Shown: positions 1 through 7,570 of the stretch, one piece after another
Position numbering within the stretch: the stretch's first letter is position 1
Layout: each line of letters opens with the position of its first letter
NCBI GenBank assembly: GCA_031460455.1
Contig: JAVKTQ010000002.1
Coordinates: 408,843-472,842 of the forward strand
Direction: 5' to 3'
Length of the DNA stretch: 64,000 bases
Origin: Sporomusaceae bacterium
GTDB taxonomy: Bacteria; Bacillota; Negativicutes; Sporomusales; UBA7701
Notes under the pieces: model-generated
Told to the model about the DNA's origin: nothing
The model's input: the letters and a program-made list of their open reading frames with translations, nothing else
Database searches by the model: none
Translations under genes and position numbers: made by a program

Positions 1-225
1 AAACCCGAGCTGGTCCGCAAGTTCCGCCAGGCCCACGCGCTGGCCAAACCGGCCTGCCGCGAGTGCTGGGCGCGCTTTTACTGCAGCGGCGGCTGCCACG
101 CCAACGCCCAGTTGTTCGGCGGCGACATCGCCGAGCCGTATGTTTTGGGCTGCGAGCTGCAGAAGAAACGGCTGGAGTGCGCGATCATGATTCAGGCCAG
201 CCTGGCCGCGGATAAGGGAGAATAG
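1..225 (+). CDS. C-terminal fragment of a radical SAM/SPASM maturase (SCIFF-maturase type)
   Basis: Open from the first base of the window, so the 5' part lies outside; 74 residues remain before the stop at 223-225. The fragment carries a Cys-rich auxiliary-cluster segment: C-x2-C (residues 19 and 22), then YCSGGCHANA and a later GCE. That pattern is typical of SPASM domains that bind extra [4Fe-4S] clusters. The ending CHANA...GCELQKKRLECA resembles my recollection of the thioether-forming maturase of the Six-Cys-in-Forty-Five peptide, which is widespread in Clostridia and related Firmicutes. The specific subfamily is inference. The substrate peptide gene, if present, would lie upstream of the window. 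Confidence 0.72.
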   Translation, partial: KPELVRKFRQAHALAKPACRECWARFYCSGGCHANAQLFGGDIAEPYVLGCELQKKRLECAIMIQASLAADKGE

Positions 226-308
226 CTCCGCCATCGGAGGTTTTCCTAAGTTGCGAAAATACTGAATACATGGTAATCTCGGATTATGAAACGTTGTCAG
301 GAGTTATT

Positions 309-2558
309 ATGCACAGACGGCGGATTGTAATTACGGGCATAGTGCAAGGGGTGGGCTTCCGCCCCTTTGTTCATAACCTTGCTCACCGCTTTTGTCTCGG
401 CGGCTGGGTGGCCAACGACGGCCGCGGGGTGGTCATCGAGGCCGAGGGCGAGCCCCCGGCCGTTGCGGCGTTCCTCGCCGCTCTCCGCTCCGAGGCGCCG
501 CCGCTGGCGGTTATCGACGCGATCACGGCCGAGACGCTGCCGCCTGAGGGCGGGAAGGGGTTCGCCATCCTGGCGAGCGGCCCGGCGGAGGCGCGGCTGG
601 CGCTGATTTCCCCCGATGTCGCGACCTGCCCGGACTGCCGGGCGGAGATCGCCGACCCGGCCGACCGCCGGTACCGCTACCCGTTCACCAATTGCACAAA
701 CTGCGGACCGCGTTACACCATCATCGAGGATGTGCCCTACGACCGGGTGCGCACGACGATGTCGTCCTTCGAGATGTGCCCCGCCTGCCGGGCCGAGTAC
801 GGCGATCCGGCCGACCGGCGGTTCCACGCCCAGCCCAACGCCTGCCCGGTGTGCGGTCCGGCGTATCGCCTGCTGGACAGGGAAGGCCGCCCGCTGCCGG
901 GCGACCCGCTCGCCGAGGCCCGCCGGCTGATTGCCGCCGGGAAGGTGGCGGCTATCAAGGGCATCGGCGGCTATCATTTAGCCTGTAATGCACTTGATGC
1001 CGGGGCGGTCGCCGCCCTCAGGGCCCGCAAGGTCCGCGAGGACAAGCCGTTCGCCGTTATGGCCGGCGGCCTGGAGGCCATCCGGGCCCGCTGCCTGGTG
1101 GACGCCGCCGAGGAGGAGCTGCTTGCCGGGACGGCCCGGCCGATTGTGCTGCTCGCCAAAGGGCCGGGCTACGATTTGGCGGATGCGGTGGCTCCCGGCA
1201 ACCCGAATGTGGGGATGCTGCTGCCGTATGCCCCCGTCCACTGGCTGCTGCTGACGCCGGACGACGTGTGGGTGATGACGAGCGGCAACACGAGCGACGA
1301 GCCGATCGCCTACGAGGACGACGACGCCCTCGCCAGGCTGGCCGGTATCGCCGACTTTTTCCTTGCCCACAACCGGCCGATTTTCTGCCGGGCCGACGAT
1401 TCGGTGGCCCGCGTCTTCGCCGGCCGGCCGTATATCCTCCGCCGCAGCCGCGGGTTCGCGCCCGCGCCTATCAGGCTGAAGGGCCAGGGGCCGGCGGTGC
1501 TGGCGTGCGGCGGCGAACTGAAGAACGCTTTCTGCCTGACGCGCGGCGACCTGGCTTTTATGAGCGCCCATGTGGGCGATCTTGAGAATATGGCCACCTA
1601 TAACGCTTATACGGACGCCATCGACCACTACCGGCGCCTGTTCGCCGTTACCCCGGAGGCGGTTGCCCACGACCTCCACCCCGAGTATCTGGCGACCAAA
1701 TACGCCATGGAGTGCGGCCTGCCCCGCGTGGGCGTGCAGCACCACCACGCCCATATCGCGGCGGTGCTGGCCGAGCACGGCGAGAGCGGGCCGGTGATCG
1801 GCGTCGCTTTCGACGGCACGGGCTACGGCGACGACGGGCGGCTGTGGGGCGGCGAGTTCCTGCTTGCCGACCTGAAGGATTACACCCGCCTGGCCCATCT
1901 GGCCTATCTGCCCCTGCCGGGCGGCGCCCAGGCGATCCGCGAGCCGTGGCGGCTGGCCGCCTGGCTGCTGTACGACCTGTATGGCGCAGACTTCATAAAC
2001 AAAGGTATTCCTTTTACCCGCCGCTTGCCGCCCGGCTGGGAGCTGCTGCTCGACGCGGCGTCCAAGGGGCTGAACGCCCCGCTGTCGTCGGGGGCGGGCC
2101 GCCTGTTCGACGCGGCGGCCGCCCTTCTGGGGGTCCGCGGGGCGATAAACTACGAGGGCCAGGCGGCCGTGGAGCTGGAGCTGGCCGCCGCCGGCCGGCG
2201 CGGCCGGGTGCTGCCGTACGAGATAACCGCCGGCGAGCCGGCGACGGTCGATTTCCGGCCGGCGTTCGCCGCGATTGCGGACGCGCTCGGCCAGGGGACG
2301 CCGGCCGCCGCGCTGGCGGCCGATTTCCACGCGACAATGGCCGCCGCCGTGGCGTCCGTCGTCCGCCGCCTGGCCGCCGCCAGCGGCGTTCGCAAGGTGG
2401 CGCTGAGCGGTGGCGTGTTCCAGAATGTTACGTTGCTTGGGCAGGTCGTCGACCTGCTGGCGAAAGATTTCACCGTGCTGCTTCACCGCCGCGTCCCCGC
2501 CAACGACGGCGGCCTGGCGCTGGGGCAGGCGGCGGTGGCCATCGAAAGGAGCAGATGA
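309..2558 (+). CDS. hypF: Carbamoyltransferase HypF
   Basis: Makes the thiocarbamate/cyanide precursor for [NiFe]-hydrogenase maturation by transferring a carbamoyl group to the C-terminal Cys of HypE. The 749-residue protein has the full architecture: acylphosphatase-like domain (about 1-90, GIVQGVGFRPF), two zinc-finger motifs (CPDC...CTNC at residues 107-132 and CPAC...CPVC from 157), a YrdC-like domain, and a Kae1-like C-terminal domain with QHHHAH. An ATG at 270 is in frame, but the ATG at 309 has AGGAG at 299-303 and begins with the usual short lead into the acylphosphatase domain, so 309 is preferred. The hypC start follows the stop by one base, so this is the first hyp gene of a tight operon. 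No hydrogenase structural genes, hypA or hypB are present in the window. Confidence 0.96.
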   Translation: MHRRRIVITGIVQGVGFRPFVHNLAHRFCLGGWVANDGRGVVIEAEGEPPAVAAFLAALRSEAPPLAVIDAITAETLPPEGGKGFAILASGPAEARLALISPDVATCPDCRAEIADPADRRYRYPFTNCTNCGPRYTIIEDVPYDRVRTTMSSFEMCPACRAEYGDPADRRFHAQPNACPVCGPAYRLLDREGRPLPGDPLAEARRLIAAGKVAAIKGIGGYHLACNALDAGAVAALRARKVREDKPFAVMAGGLEAIRARCLVDAAEEELLAGTARPIVLLAKGPGYDLADAVAPGNPNVGMLLPYAPVHWLLLTPDDVWVMTSGNTSDEPIAYEDDDALARLAGIADFFLAHNRPIFCRADDSVARVFAGRPYILRRSRGFAPAPIRLKGQGPAVLACGGELKNAFCLTRGDLAFMSAHVGDLENMATYNAYTDAIDHYRRLFAVTPEAVAHDLHPEYLATKYAMECGLPRVGVQHHHAHIAAVLAEHGESGPVIGVAFDGTGYGDDGRLWGGEFLLADLKDYTRLAHLAYLPLPGGAQAIREPWRLAAWLLYDLYGADFINKGIPFTRRLPPGWELLLDAASKGLNAPLSSGAGRLFDAAAALLGVRGAINYEGQAAVELELAAAGRRGRVLPYEITAGEPATVDFRPAFAAIADALGQGTPAAALAADFHATMAAAVASVVRRLAAASGVRKVALSGGVFQNVTLLGQVVDLLAKDFTVLLHRRVPANDGGLALGQAAVAIERSR

Positions 2559-2559
2559 T

Positions 2560-2781
2560 ATGTGTCTTGCCGTGCCTGCTAAAATTGTCGACAGGATTGA
2601 TATGATGGCTACCGTGGAGGTCAGCGGCGTCACCCGCCAGGTGAGCCTAATGCTGCTGCCCGGAGCTAAGGTAGGCGAATATGTGCTTATCCACGCCGGG
2701 TTCGCCATCCAGACGGTGGACGAGGAAGAAGCGAAACGGACGCTGGAGCTGTTTGAGGAGATGGCTGCTCATGAAGAGTAG
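2560..2781 (+). CDS. hypC: Hydrogenase maturation chaperone HypC
   Basis: A 73-residue HypC/HupF-family chaperone. It starts MCLAVPAKI; the N-terminal Cys2 is the residue that binds the Fe(CN)2CO unit together with HypD and contacts the hydrogenase large-subunit precursor. The start is fixed by the requirement for Met-Cys and by the ribosome site AAAGGAG at 2545-2551. It overlaps the hypD start (2771), which indicates translational coupling. Confidence 0.95.
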   Translation: MCLAVPAKIVDRIDMMATVEVSGVTRQVSLMLLPGAKVGEYVLIHAGFAIQTVDEEEAKRTLELFEEMAAHEE

Positions 2782-3868
2782 GACCAGGGAGGAAGAGCGC
2801 CGCCTGGCCGCGTTTTTCCGCGGCGAGATCGCCCGGCTGGCCACCCGGCCGGTGAGGCTGATGGAGGTGTGCGGCACCCACACGGTGGCGATTTTCAAGG
2901 CCGGCATCCGCCAACTGCTGCCGCCGGAGGTGGAGCTTGTCAGCGGGCCGGGCTGCCCGGTATGCGTCACCCCTAACGAGTATCTCGACACCGCGGTGGC
3001 GTATAGCCGCCAGCAAGGTGTCATCATCACAACGTTCGGCGATATGCTGCGGGTGCCGGGTTCTTCGTCGAGCCTGGCGGCCGAGCAGGCGACGGGGGCC
3101 GATATCCGTATCGTCTATTCGCCGCTCGACAGTCTGGCGATCGCCGCCGCCAACCCGGCGAAAAAGGTGATTTTCCTGGCGGTGGGCTTCGAGACTACTG
3201 CGCCGACTGCCGCCGCGACGGTGCTGGCCGCCGAGCAGGCCGGACTGACGAATTTCTATGTGCTGTCGGCCCACAAGCTGGTGCCGCCGGCGCTGCGCGC
3301 TCTGCTGACGGCCGGCGAGGTCCAGGTGGACGGGCTGCTGCTGCCGGGGCACGTCAGCGCGATCATCGGCGAGGAGCCGTACCGCTTTCTGGCGCGGGAG
3401 TACGGCGTGCCGGCGGTCATCACCGGCTTCGAGCCGCTCGACATTCTCGGCGCGGTGTATCTGCTGGTCAAAAGGATCGCGGCCGGCGAGGCGGCGCTCG
3501 ACAACGAGTACCGCCGCGTGGTGCCGCCGGCGGGCAACCCGGCCGCCGTTGCCGTGCTTGACAAGGTTTACGGCGAAGCGGACGCCGCGTGGCGGGGCAT
3601 CGGCGTCATCCCGGCCTCGGGCCTGGCGGTGAAGGCCGCCTATCGCCGCTTTGACGCCCTCGCCGCCCTGCCGGTGACGGTGGAGGAGACGAAGGACCAT
3701 CCCGGCTGCCGCTGCGGCGAGGTGCTGCGCGGCGTGGCCCGGCCGGCCGACTGCCCGCTGTTCGGGGCGGCCTGCACGCCGGAGAGGCCGGTGGGGTCGT
3801 GCATGGTGTCGGTGGAAGGCACGTGCGCGGCCTGGTACAAGTATGGCGCGGGAAGGTGGCAGGTATGA
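2771..3868 (+). CDS. hypD: Hydrogenase iron-cofactor assembly protein HypD
   Basis: A 365-residue scaffold on which the Fe(CN)2CO group is assembled with HypC and HypE. Characteristic motifs are visible: CGTHT near residue 33, GPGCPVC with the paired cysteines, GFETTAPT, and the C-terminal Cys-rich segment (GCRCGEVLRG, then CPLFGAACTP and GSCMVS) that holds a [4Fe-4S] cluster. The start ATG at 2771 lies inside the end of hypC, and the stop TGA overlaps the hypE ATG (ATGA at 3865-3868). Longer upstream readings of this frame are antisense-like filler overlapping hypC and are rejected. Confidence 0.96.
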   Translation: MKSRTREEERRLAAFFRGEIARLATRPVRLMEVCGTHTVAIFKAGIRQLLPPEVELVSGPGCPVCVTPNEYLDTAVAYSRQQGVIITTFGDMLRVPGSSSSLAAEQATGADIRIVYSPLDSLAIAAANPAKKVIFLAVGFETTAPTAAATVLAAEQAGLTNFYVLSAHKLVPPALRALLTAGEVQVDGLLLPGHVSAIIGEEPYRFLAREYGVPAVITGFEPLDILGAVYLLVKRIAAGEAALDNEYRRVVPPAGNPAAVAVLDKVYGEADAAWRGIGVIPASGLAVKAAYRRFDALAALPVTVEETKDHPGCRCGEVLRGVARPADCPLFGAACTPERPVGSCMVSVEGTCAAWYKYGAGRWQV

Positions 3869-4875
3869 AGGACGAATTGATTCTCCTCGCCCACGGCAGC
3901 GGCGGCAAGCTCAGCCACGACCTGGTGGCGCGGGTGATGCAGCCTGCGTTCGCCAACCCGGCCCTCGACCTGATGCACGACGGCGCCAGGGTGGAGGCGG
4001 CGGGGGCCAGGCTGGCCTTCACGACCGATTCCTATGTGGTCAAACCGCTGTTTTTCGCCGGCGGCGATATCGGCAAGCTGGCGGTGTGCGGCACAGTCAA
4101 CGATCTGGCGGTCAGCGGCGCGACGCCTCTTTATCTCAGCGCCGGCTTTATCATCGAGGAAGGGTTCCCGGTGGCCGCTCTGGAGCGGATCGTCGCCTCG
4201 ATGCGGGCTGCGGCGGCTGAAGCCGGGGTTTCGATCGTCACCGGCGACACCAAGGTGGTGGAAAAAGGGGCGGTCGACGGCATATATATAAATACGGCCG
4301 GCATCGGCGCGGTTATCGCCGGCGCGGATATATCGCCCCTTAACGCGCGGCCGGGGCAGGATATCATCCTGAGCGGCCCGGTGGGCGACCACGCGGTGGC
4401 TGTGATGGCCGGCCGCCACGGCCTGAAGCTGCCGGCGACGGTGGCGAGCGACTGCGCGCCTCTCGGCGGAATGATCGGCGCGGTGCTGGCTGCGGTGCCC
4501 CAGGTGGCTGTGCTGCGCGACCCGACCCGCGGCGGGCTGGCGACGACGCTTAACGAGATCGCCGCCCAGGCCAAGGTGGGGATAATGGTGGAAGAGGCTG
4601 CCATACCTGTGCGCCCTGAGGTGCAGGCGGTCTGCGATATCCTGGGATTCGACCCTTTGTACCTCGCCAATGAAGGTAAAGTCATAATTTTTGTCGAATC
4701 TCCCTATAGTGAAGAGGTTATCGCGGTGCTGCGCGCCCACCCCTACGGGCGCGAGGCCCGCGTCATCGGCCGGGTGACCGCCGCCCCCGCCGGCCAGGTC
4801 GGCCTGCGGACGGGGATCGGTGGCGTCCGCCTGCTCGATATGTTGATCGGCGACCAGTTGCCGCGGATTTGTTAA
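3865..4875 (+). CDS. hypE: Carbamoyl dehydratase HypE
   Basis: An AIR-synthase-like ATPase that dehydrates the thiocarbamate on its C-terminal Cys to thiocyanate, the cyanide donor for hydrogenase. The 336-residue protein ends in PRIC, the conserved tail whose final Cys is the carbamoylation site. The N-terminal LLAHGSGGK and central DPTRGGLATTLNEIA motifs are family-typical. The start overlaps the hypD stop by ATGA, completing a hypFCDE run without gaps. Confidence 0.96.
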   Translation: MKDELILLAHGSGGKLSHDLVARVMQPAFANPALDLMHDGARVEAAGARLAFTTDSYVVKPLFFAGGDIGKLAVCGTVNDLAVSGATPLYLSAGFIIEEGFPVAALERIVASMRAAAAEAGVSIVTGDTKVVEKGAVDGIYINTAGIGAVIAGADISPLNARPGQDIILSGPVGDHAVAVMAGRHGLKLPATVASDCAPLGGMIGAVLAAVPQVAVLRDPTRGGLATTLNEIAAQAKVGIMVEEAAIPVRPEVQAVCDILGFDPLYLANEGKVIIFVESPYSEEVIAVLRAHPYGREARVIGRVTAAPAGQVGLRTGIGGVRLLDMLIGDQLPRIC

Positions 4876-4901
4876 CATATCCAGAGCACGTCCGTCATAA
4901 T
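4872..4901 (+). promoter_or_regulatory. Putative sigma-70-type promoter for rpoN
   Basis: TTAACA (4872-4877), an 18-bp spacer, then CATAAT (4896-4901). It sits at the end of hypE and ahead of rpoN in the only gap between the two genes. Read from the sequence only; no start-site data. Confidence 0.45.
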
Positions 4902-4927
4902 ATTTAGCGAGAGGAGGAGAGCTGAAG

Positions 4928-6298
4928 ATGCGCATGGATTACAGCCTCAAACTCGAACTTACCCAGAAACTTGTGATGACGCCCCAACTGCGCCAGGCCA
5001 TCGCTATCCTGCAGCTTTCCTCGCTGGAACTTTCCGAGATGGTCGAACAGGAGCTGTTGGAGAACCCTGTCCTCGAAACGGAGGAGAAGGCGCCCGCCGA
5101 GCCTGTCGAGGAGGAGCCGAACGACCGGATCAGCGAGTATTTCGAATGGGCCAATTACTTCGACGACGGCACCGACCCCGGGTATACGCCGCCAGGCGAG
5201 GAAAAGCCGTCGTTCACGACCTTCGTGTCGGCGGCGTCGACTCTGCACGAACACCTGGAATTTCAGCTTCATCTGACCCTGCTGGACGAAAAGGCCCGCG
5301 CCGTGGGCCAGTACCTCATCGGCTGCATCGACGAGAACGGCTACCTGTGCGGCACACTGGCGGAGGCGGCGCATAACCTGGGCGTCGCCGAGGAAACGGT
5401 GACCACCGTCCTCGGGGTCATTCAGACCTTCGACCCCGCGGGGGTGGGCGCGCGCGACCTGCGGGAGTGCCTGCTCATCCAGGCCGAGCAGCGGAGCGTC
5501 GACGCGCCGCTGGCGCTGGCGATCATCGACAAGTACCTCGACGAGGTGGCGGCCGGACACTTCAAGAATATCGCCGACAAGCTGGATTGCACCCCCCACG
5601 ACGTGCAGCGGGCGGTCGATTTCATCCGCACCCTCGACCCCAAGCCGGGGCGGGCGTTCGACGCCGGCGACCAGCCGTGCTATATAATCCCCGATGTCAC
5701 CATCGAGCGGGTGGCAGGCAATTATATCATCATCATCAACGATCACAATATCCCCCATCTGACGATCAACCCCTACTACCGCCGCGTGGTGCGCGACGCC
5801 GACAGCGAGGCCAAGAAGTTCGTGGAGGGGCGGATCAACGCCGCGGTGTGGCTCATCAGAAGCATCGAGCAACGCCGCCGCACCCTCTACAATGTCGTCG
5901 AGACGATCATCGAACTACAGCGCGATTTCTTCGACCACGGCCCCAAGTATCTGCGGCCGCTGACGATGAAGAAGGTGGCCGACAAGGTGGGTATCCACGA
6001 GTCGACCGTCAGCCGGGCGATCGCCAACAAGTATGCCGACACACCCCACGGACTGTTCAGCCTGCGGGCCTTTTTCTCGGCCGGGCTGCAGGGAGCGGAC
6101 GGCGAGGCGCTGTCGGCTGCGACGGTCAAGCGGCAGATCAAGGAGCTGGGCGCCGCCGAGGACCCCGTGCAGCCGCTCAGCGACCAGGCCATCACCGAGA
6201 TCCTCATCGGCCGGGGGGTGGCGGTGTCGCGCCGCACGGTCGCCAAGTACCGCGAGGAGCTTAATATCCAGAGCTCGAGCAAACGGCGGAGATATTGA
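4928..6298 (+). CDS. rpoN: RNA polymerase sigma-54 factor
   Basis: The 456-residue protein has all three RpoN parts. The Gln/Leu-rich activator-interacting region is at the N-terminus (LELTQKLVMTPQLRQAIAIL). An acidic linker (about 55-85) is followed by the core-binding domain. The DNA-binding domain ends in the RpoN box (RRTVAKYREEL) just before the C-terminus. The start ATG at 4928 follows GAGGAGAG. A Rho-independent terminator follows directly, so rpoN is the last gene of its unit. It directs enhancer-dependent transcription at -24/-12 promoters; no matching activator is encoded in the window. Confidence 0.97.
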   Translation: MRMDYSLKLELTQKLVMTPQLRQAIAILQLSSLELSEMVEQELLENPVLETEEKAPAEPVEEEPNDRISEYFEWANYFDDGTDPGYTPPGEEKPSFTTFVSAASTLHEHLEFQLHLTLLDEKARAVGQYLIGCIDENGYLCGTLAEAAHNLGVAEETVTTVLGVIQTFDPAGVGARDLRECLLIQAEQRSVDAPLALAIIDKYLDEVAAGHFKNIADKLDCTPHDVQRAVDFIRTLDPKPGRAFDAGDQPCYIIPDVTIERVAGNYIIIINDHNIPHLTINPYYRRVVRDADSEAKKFVEGRINAAVWLIRSIEQRRRTLYNVVETIIELQRDFFDHGPKYLRPLTMKKVADKVGIHESTVSRAIANKYADTPHGLFSLRAFFSAGLQGADGEALSAATVKRQIKELGAAEDPVQPLSDQAITEILIGRGVAVSRRTVAKYREELNIQSSSKRRRY

Positions 6299-6308
6299 TT
6301 CGAGAATG

Positions 6309-6340
6309 AAACCGGGCATTTTTGCCCGGTTTTTGTTTTG
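6309..6340 (+). terminator. Rho-independent terminator after rpoN
   Basis: AACCGGGC (6310-6317), a 6-nt loop, GCCCGGTT (6324-6331), then a T-rich tail to 6340. Confidence 0.88.
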
Positions 6341-6399
6341 CTGAGCGAAAAAACCTCTAGCGTAATATTTGCCGTTAGTGTATAATTTAACTAGCAATA

Positions 6400-6441
6400 C
6401 CCCCTCCCCTGGGGGCGGTCCCCCAACCGGGGGTGAGGGGT
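6400..6441. repeat. G/C-tract palindrome ahead of the rhodanese gene
   Basis: Nested inverted repeat: outer arms CCCCTC / GAGGGG and inner arms TGGGGG / CCCCCA. It lies between a TATAAT (6381-6386) and the ribosome site at about 6463-6470, so it would be in the 5' leader of the sulfur operon. It could be a leader hairpin or a REP-like interspersed palindrome. I see no second copy in the window. Confidence 0.5.
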
Positions 6442-6476
6442 CAACTAAAGGATCTGTTGCGATAAGGAGGCAAGCC

Positions 6477-7505
6477 ATGAAACAGATGAAGGCGGTACTT
6501 GCGCTGGTTGTCGCCGTTGCTCTTGCCGGCGCGCTTGCAGGCTGCGGCGGCGCCCCCAAGGCGGCCGAAACGACTAAGCCCGCCGCGGCGGCTATCGGCA
6601 ATCCCTTTGTCGCGCTGCAGGCGGAGACGGATAAGTACCTGAAACAGAACCGGGCGCTGTACATTGAGCCGCAGGAGGTGCTGGCCAAGGTTGTGACGGC
6701 CGGCGACCAGGGCTACTACCTTGTCGATATCAGGAACGACGAGCACTACGCCGCCGCCCATATCCCCGGCGCGATACATATCGCTTACGCCGATGTCTGG
6801 CGGGAGCAGAAGACGGCTTTCCTGCCCAGGGATAAGAAGATTGTCGTTGTCGATTATTCGGGCCACACCGCCAGCCAGGTGGCGGCCTTCTGGAGCATGC
6901 TGGGCTTCGACGCCACGGCGATGAAGAACGGTATGGCCGGCTGGTCGAAGGATAAGGACATCGTCGGCGGTTCGCCGCTGGCCTGCGAGGCTCTTAATTA
7001 TCCGGTGACGGCCGCCGTGACCGCGGCCGCCGACCACGAGCTTCCCAAGCTCGACAGCAAGGCGGCGTCGCTGGCCGAGCTGCTGGCCGCTCGGTCCCGC
7101 GAGGCGACCGAGCAGGCGCCGGTCATCCAGCCCAAAGATTTTCTCGCCAAGCGGGGCGACTATTTCGTCGCCGACCTCCGCCAGGGCGAGCATTACGCAG
7201 CCGGCCATATCGAAGGCGCGGTGAACATCCCCTTCCGCAGCCTGGCGGCGACGGAGAATCTCCGCAAGCTGCCGGCCGACAAGACGATTGTGCTGGTGGA
7301 CTACGATGGCCACGCGGCCAGTCAGGCGGCGCGGCTTCTCAACCAGCTCGGCTACCGCGCCACCGTCCTCAAGGACGGCATGAGCGTGTGGACGGCCGAC
7401 GAGAGAGTGATCGGCGCCAAAAGCATCGCCTGCAATGTGAGCGAGCACCCGGTCGCGAAGCTGAACGCCCCCCTGAAACCCGGCCCGTCCGCGGCGGCGA
7501 CGTGA
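6477..7505 (+). CDS. Tandem-rhodanese lipoprotein with both catalytic Cys replaced by Asp
   Basis: A 342-residue exported lipoprotein: hydrophobic N-terminus with lipobox LAGC (Cys23), then two rhodanese-like domains (about 60-160 and 215-325). Each domain keeps the fold landmarks (VDIRNDEHYAAAHIPGA; ADLRQGEHYAAGHIEGA). However, the active-site loop reads DYSGH (Asp126) and DYDGH (Asp275), where an active rhodanese has Cys. Sulfur transfer through a persulfide is therefore unlikely; a binding or structural role is inferred. The start ATG at 6477 follows AAGGAGG. A TATAAT at 6381 may be the promoter. The gene leads the psr-type operon and pairs with the Cys-containing rhodanese lipoprotein at 11569. 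Confidence 0.88.
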   Translation: MKQMKAVLALVVAVALAGALAGCGGAPKAAETTKPAAAAIGNPFVALQAETDKYLKQNRALYIEPQEVLAKVVTAGDQGYYLVDIRNDEHYAAAHIPGAIHIAYADVWREQKTAFLPRDKKIVVVDYSGHTASQVAAFWSMLGFDATAMKNGMAGWSKDKDIVGGSPLACEALNYPVTAAVTAAADHELPKLDSKAASLAELLAARSREATEQAPVIQPKDFLAKRGDYFVADLRQGEHYAAGHIEGAVNIPFRSLAATENLRKLPADKTIVLVDYDGHAASQAARLLNQLGYRATVLKDGMSVWTADERVIGAKSIACNVSEHPVAKLNAPLKPGPSAAAT

Positions 7506-7570
7506 GGGTAGTAAATACGCAGCCAGTTTGGCTGCATAAACGGTAGAGGCAACAGTGAAAGGTGAGAATA

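Noticed and set aside
978..2708. Long open frame on the minus strand across hypF
   Set aside because: Antisense shadow of a GC-rich gene. Composition is Arg/Gly/His/Gln-rich with no domain, and hypF is complete on the other strand.
309..4875. A hydrogenase locus in the window
   Set aside because: Only maturation genes are present; no large or small subunit, protease, hypA or hypB is seen.
6400..6441. G/C palindrome as a terminator of rpoN
   Set aside because: A clear terminator is already at 6309, a TATAAT lies between, and the palindrome lacks a T tail.
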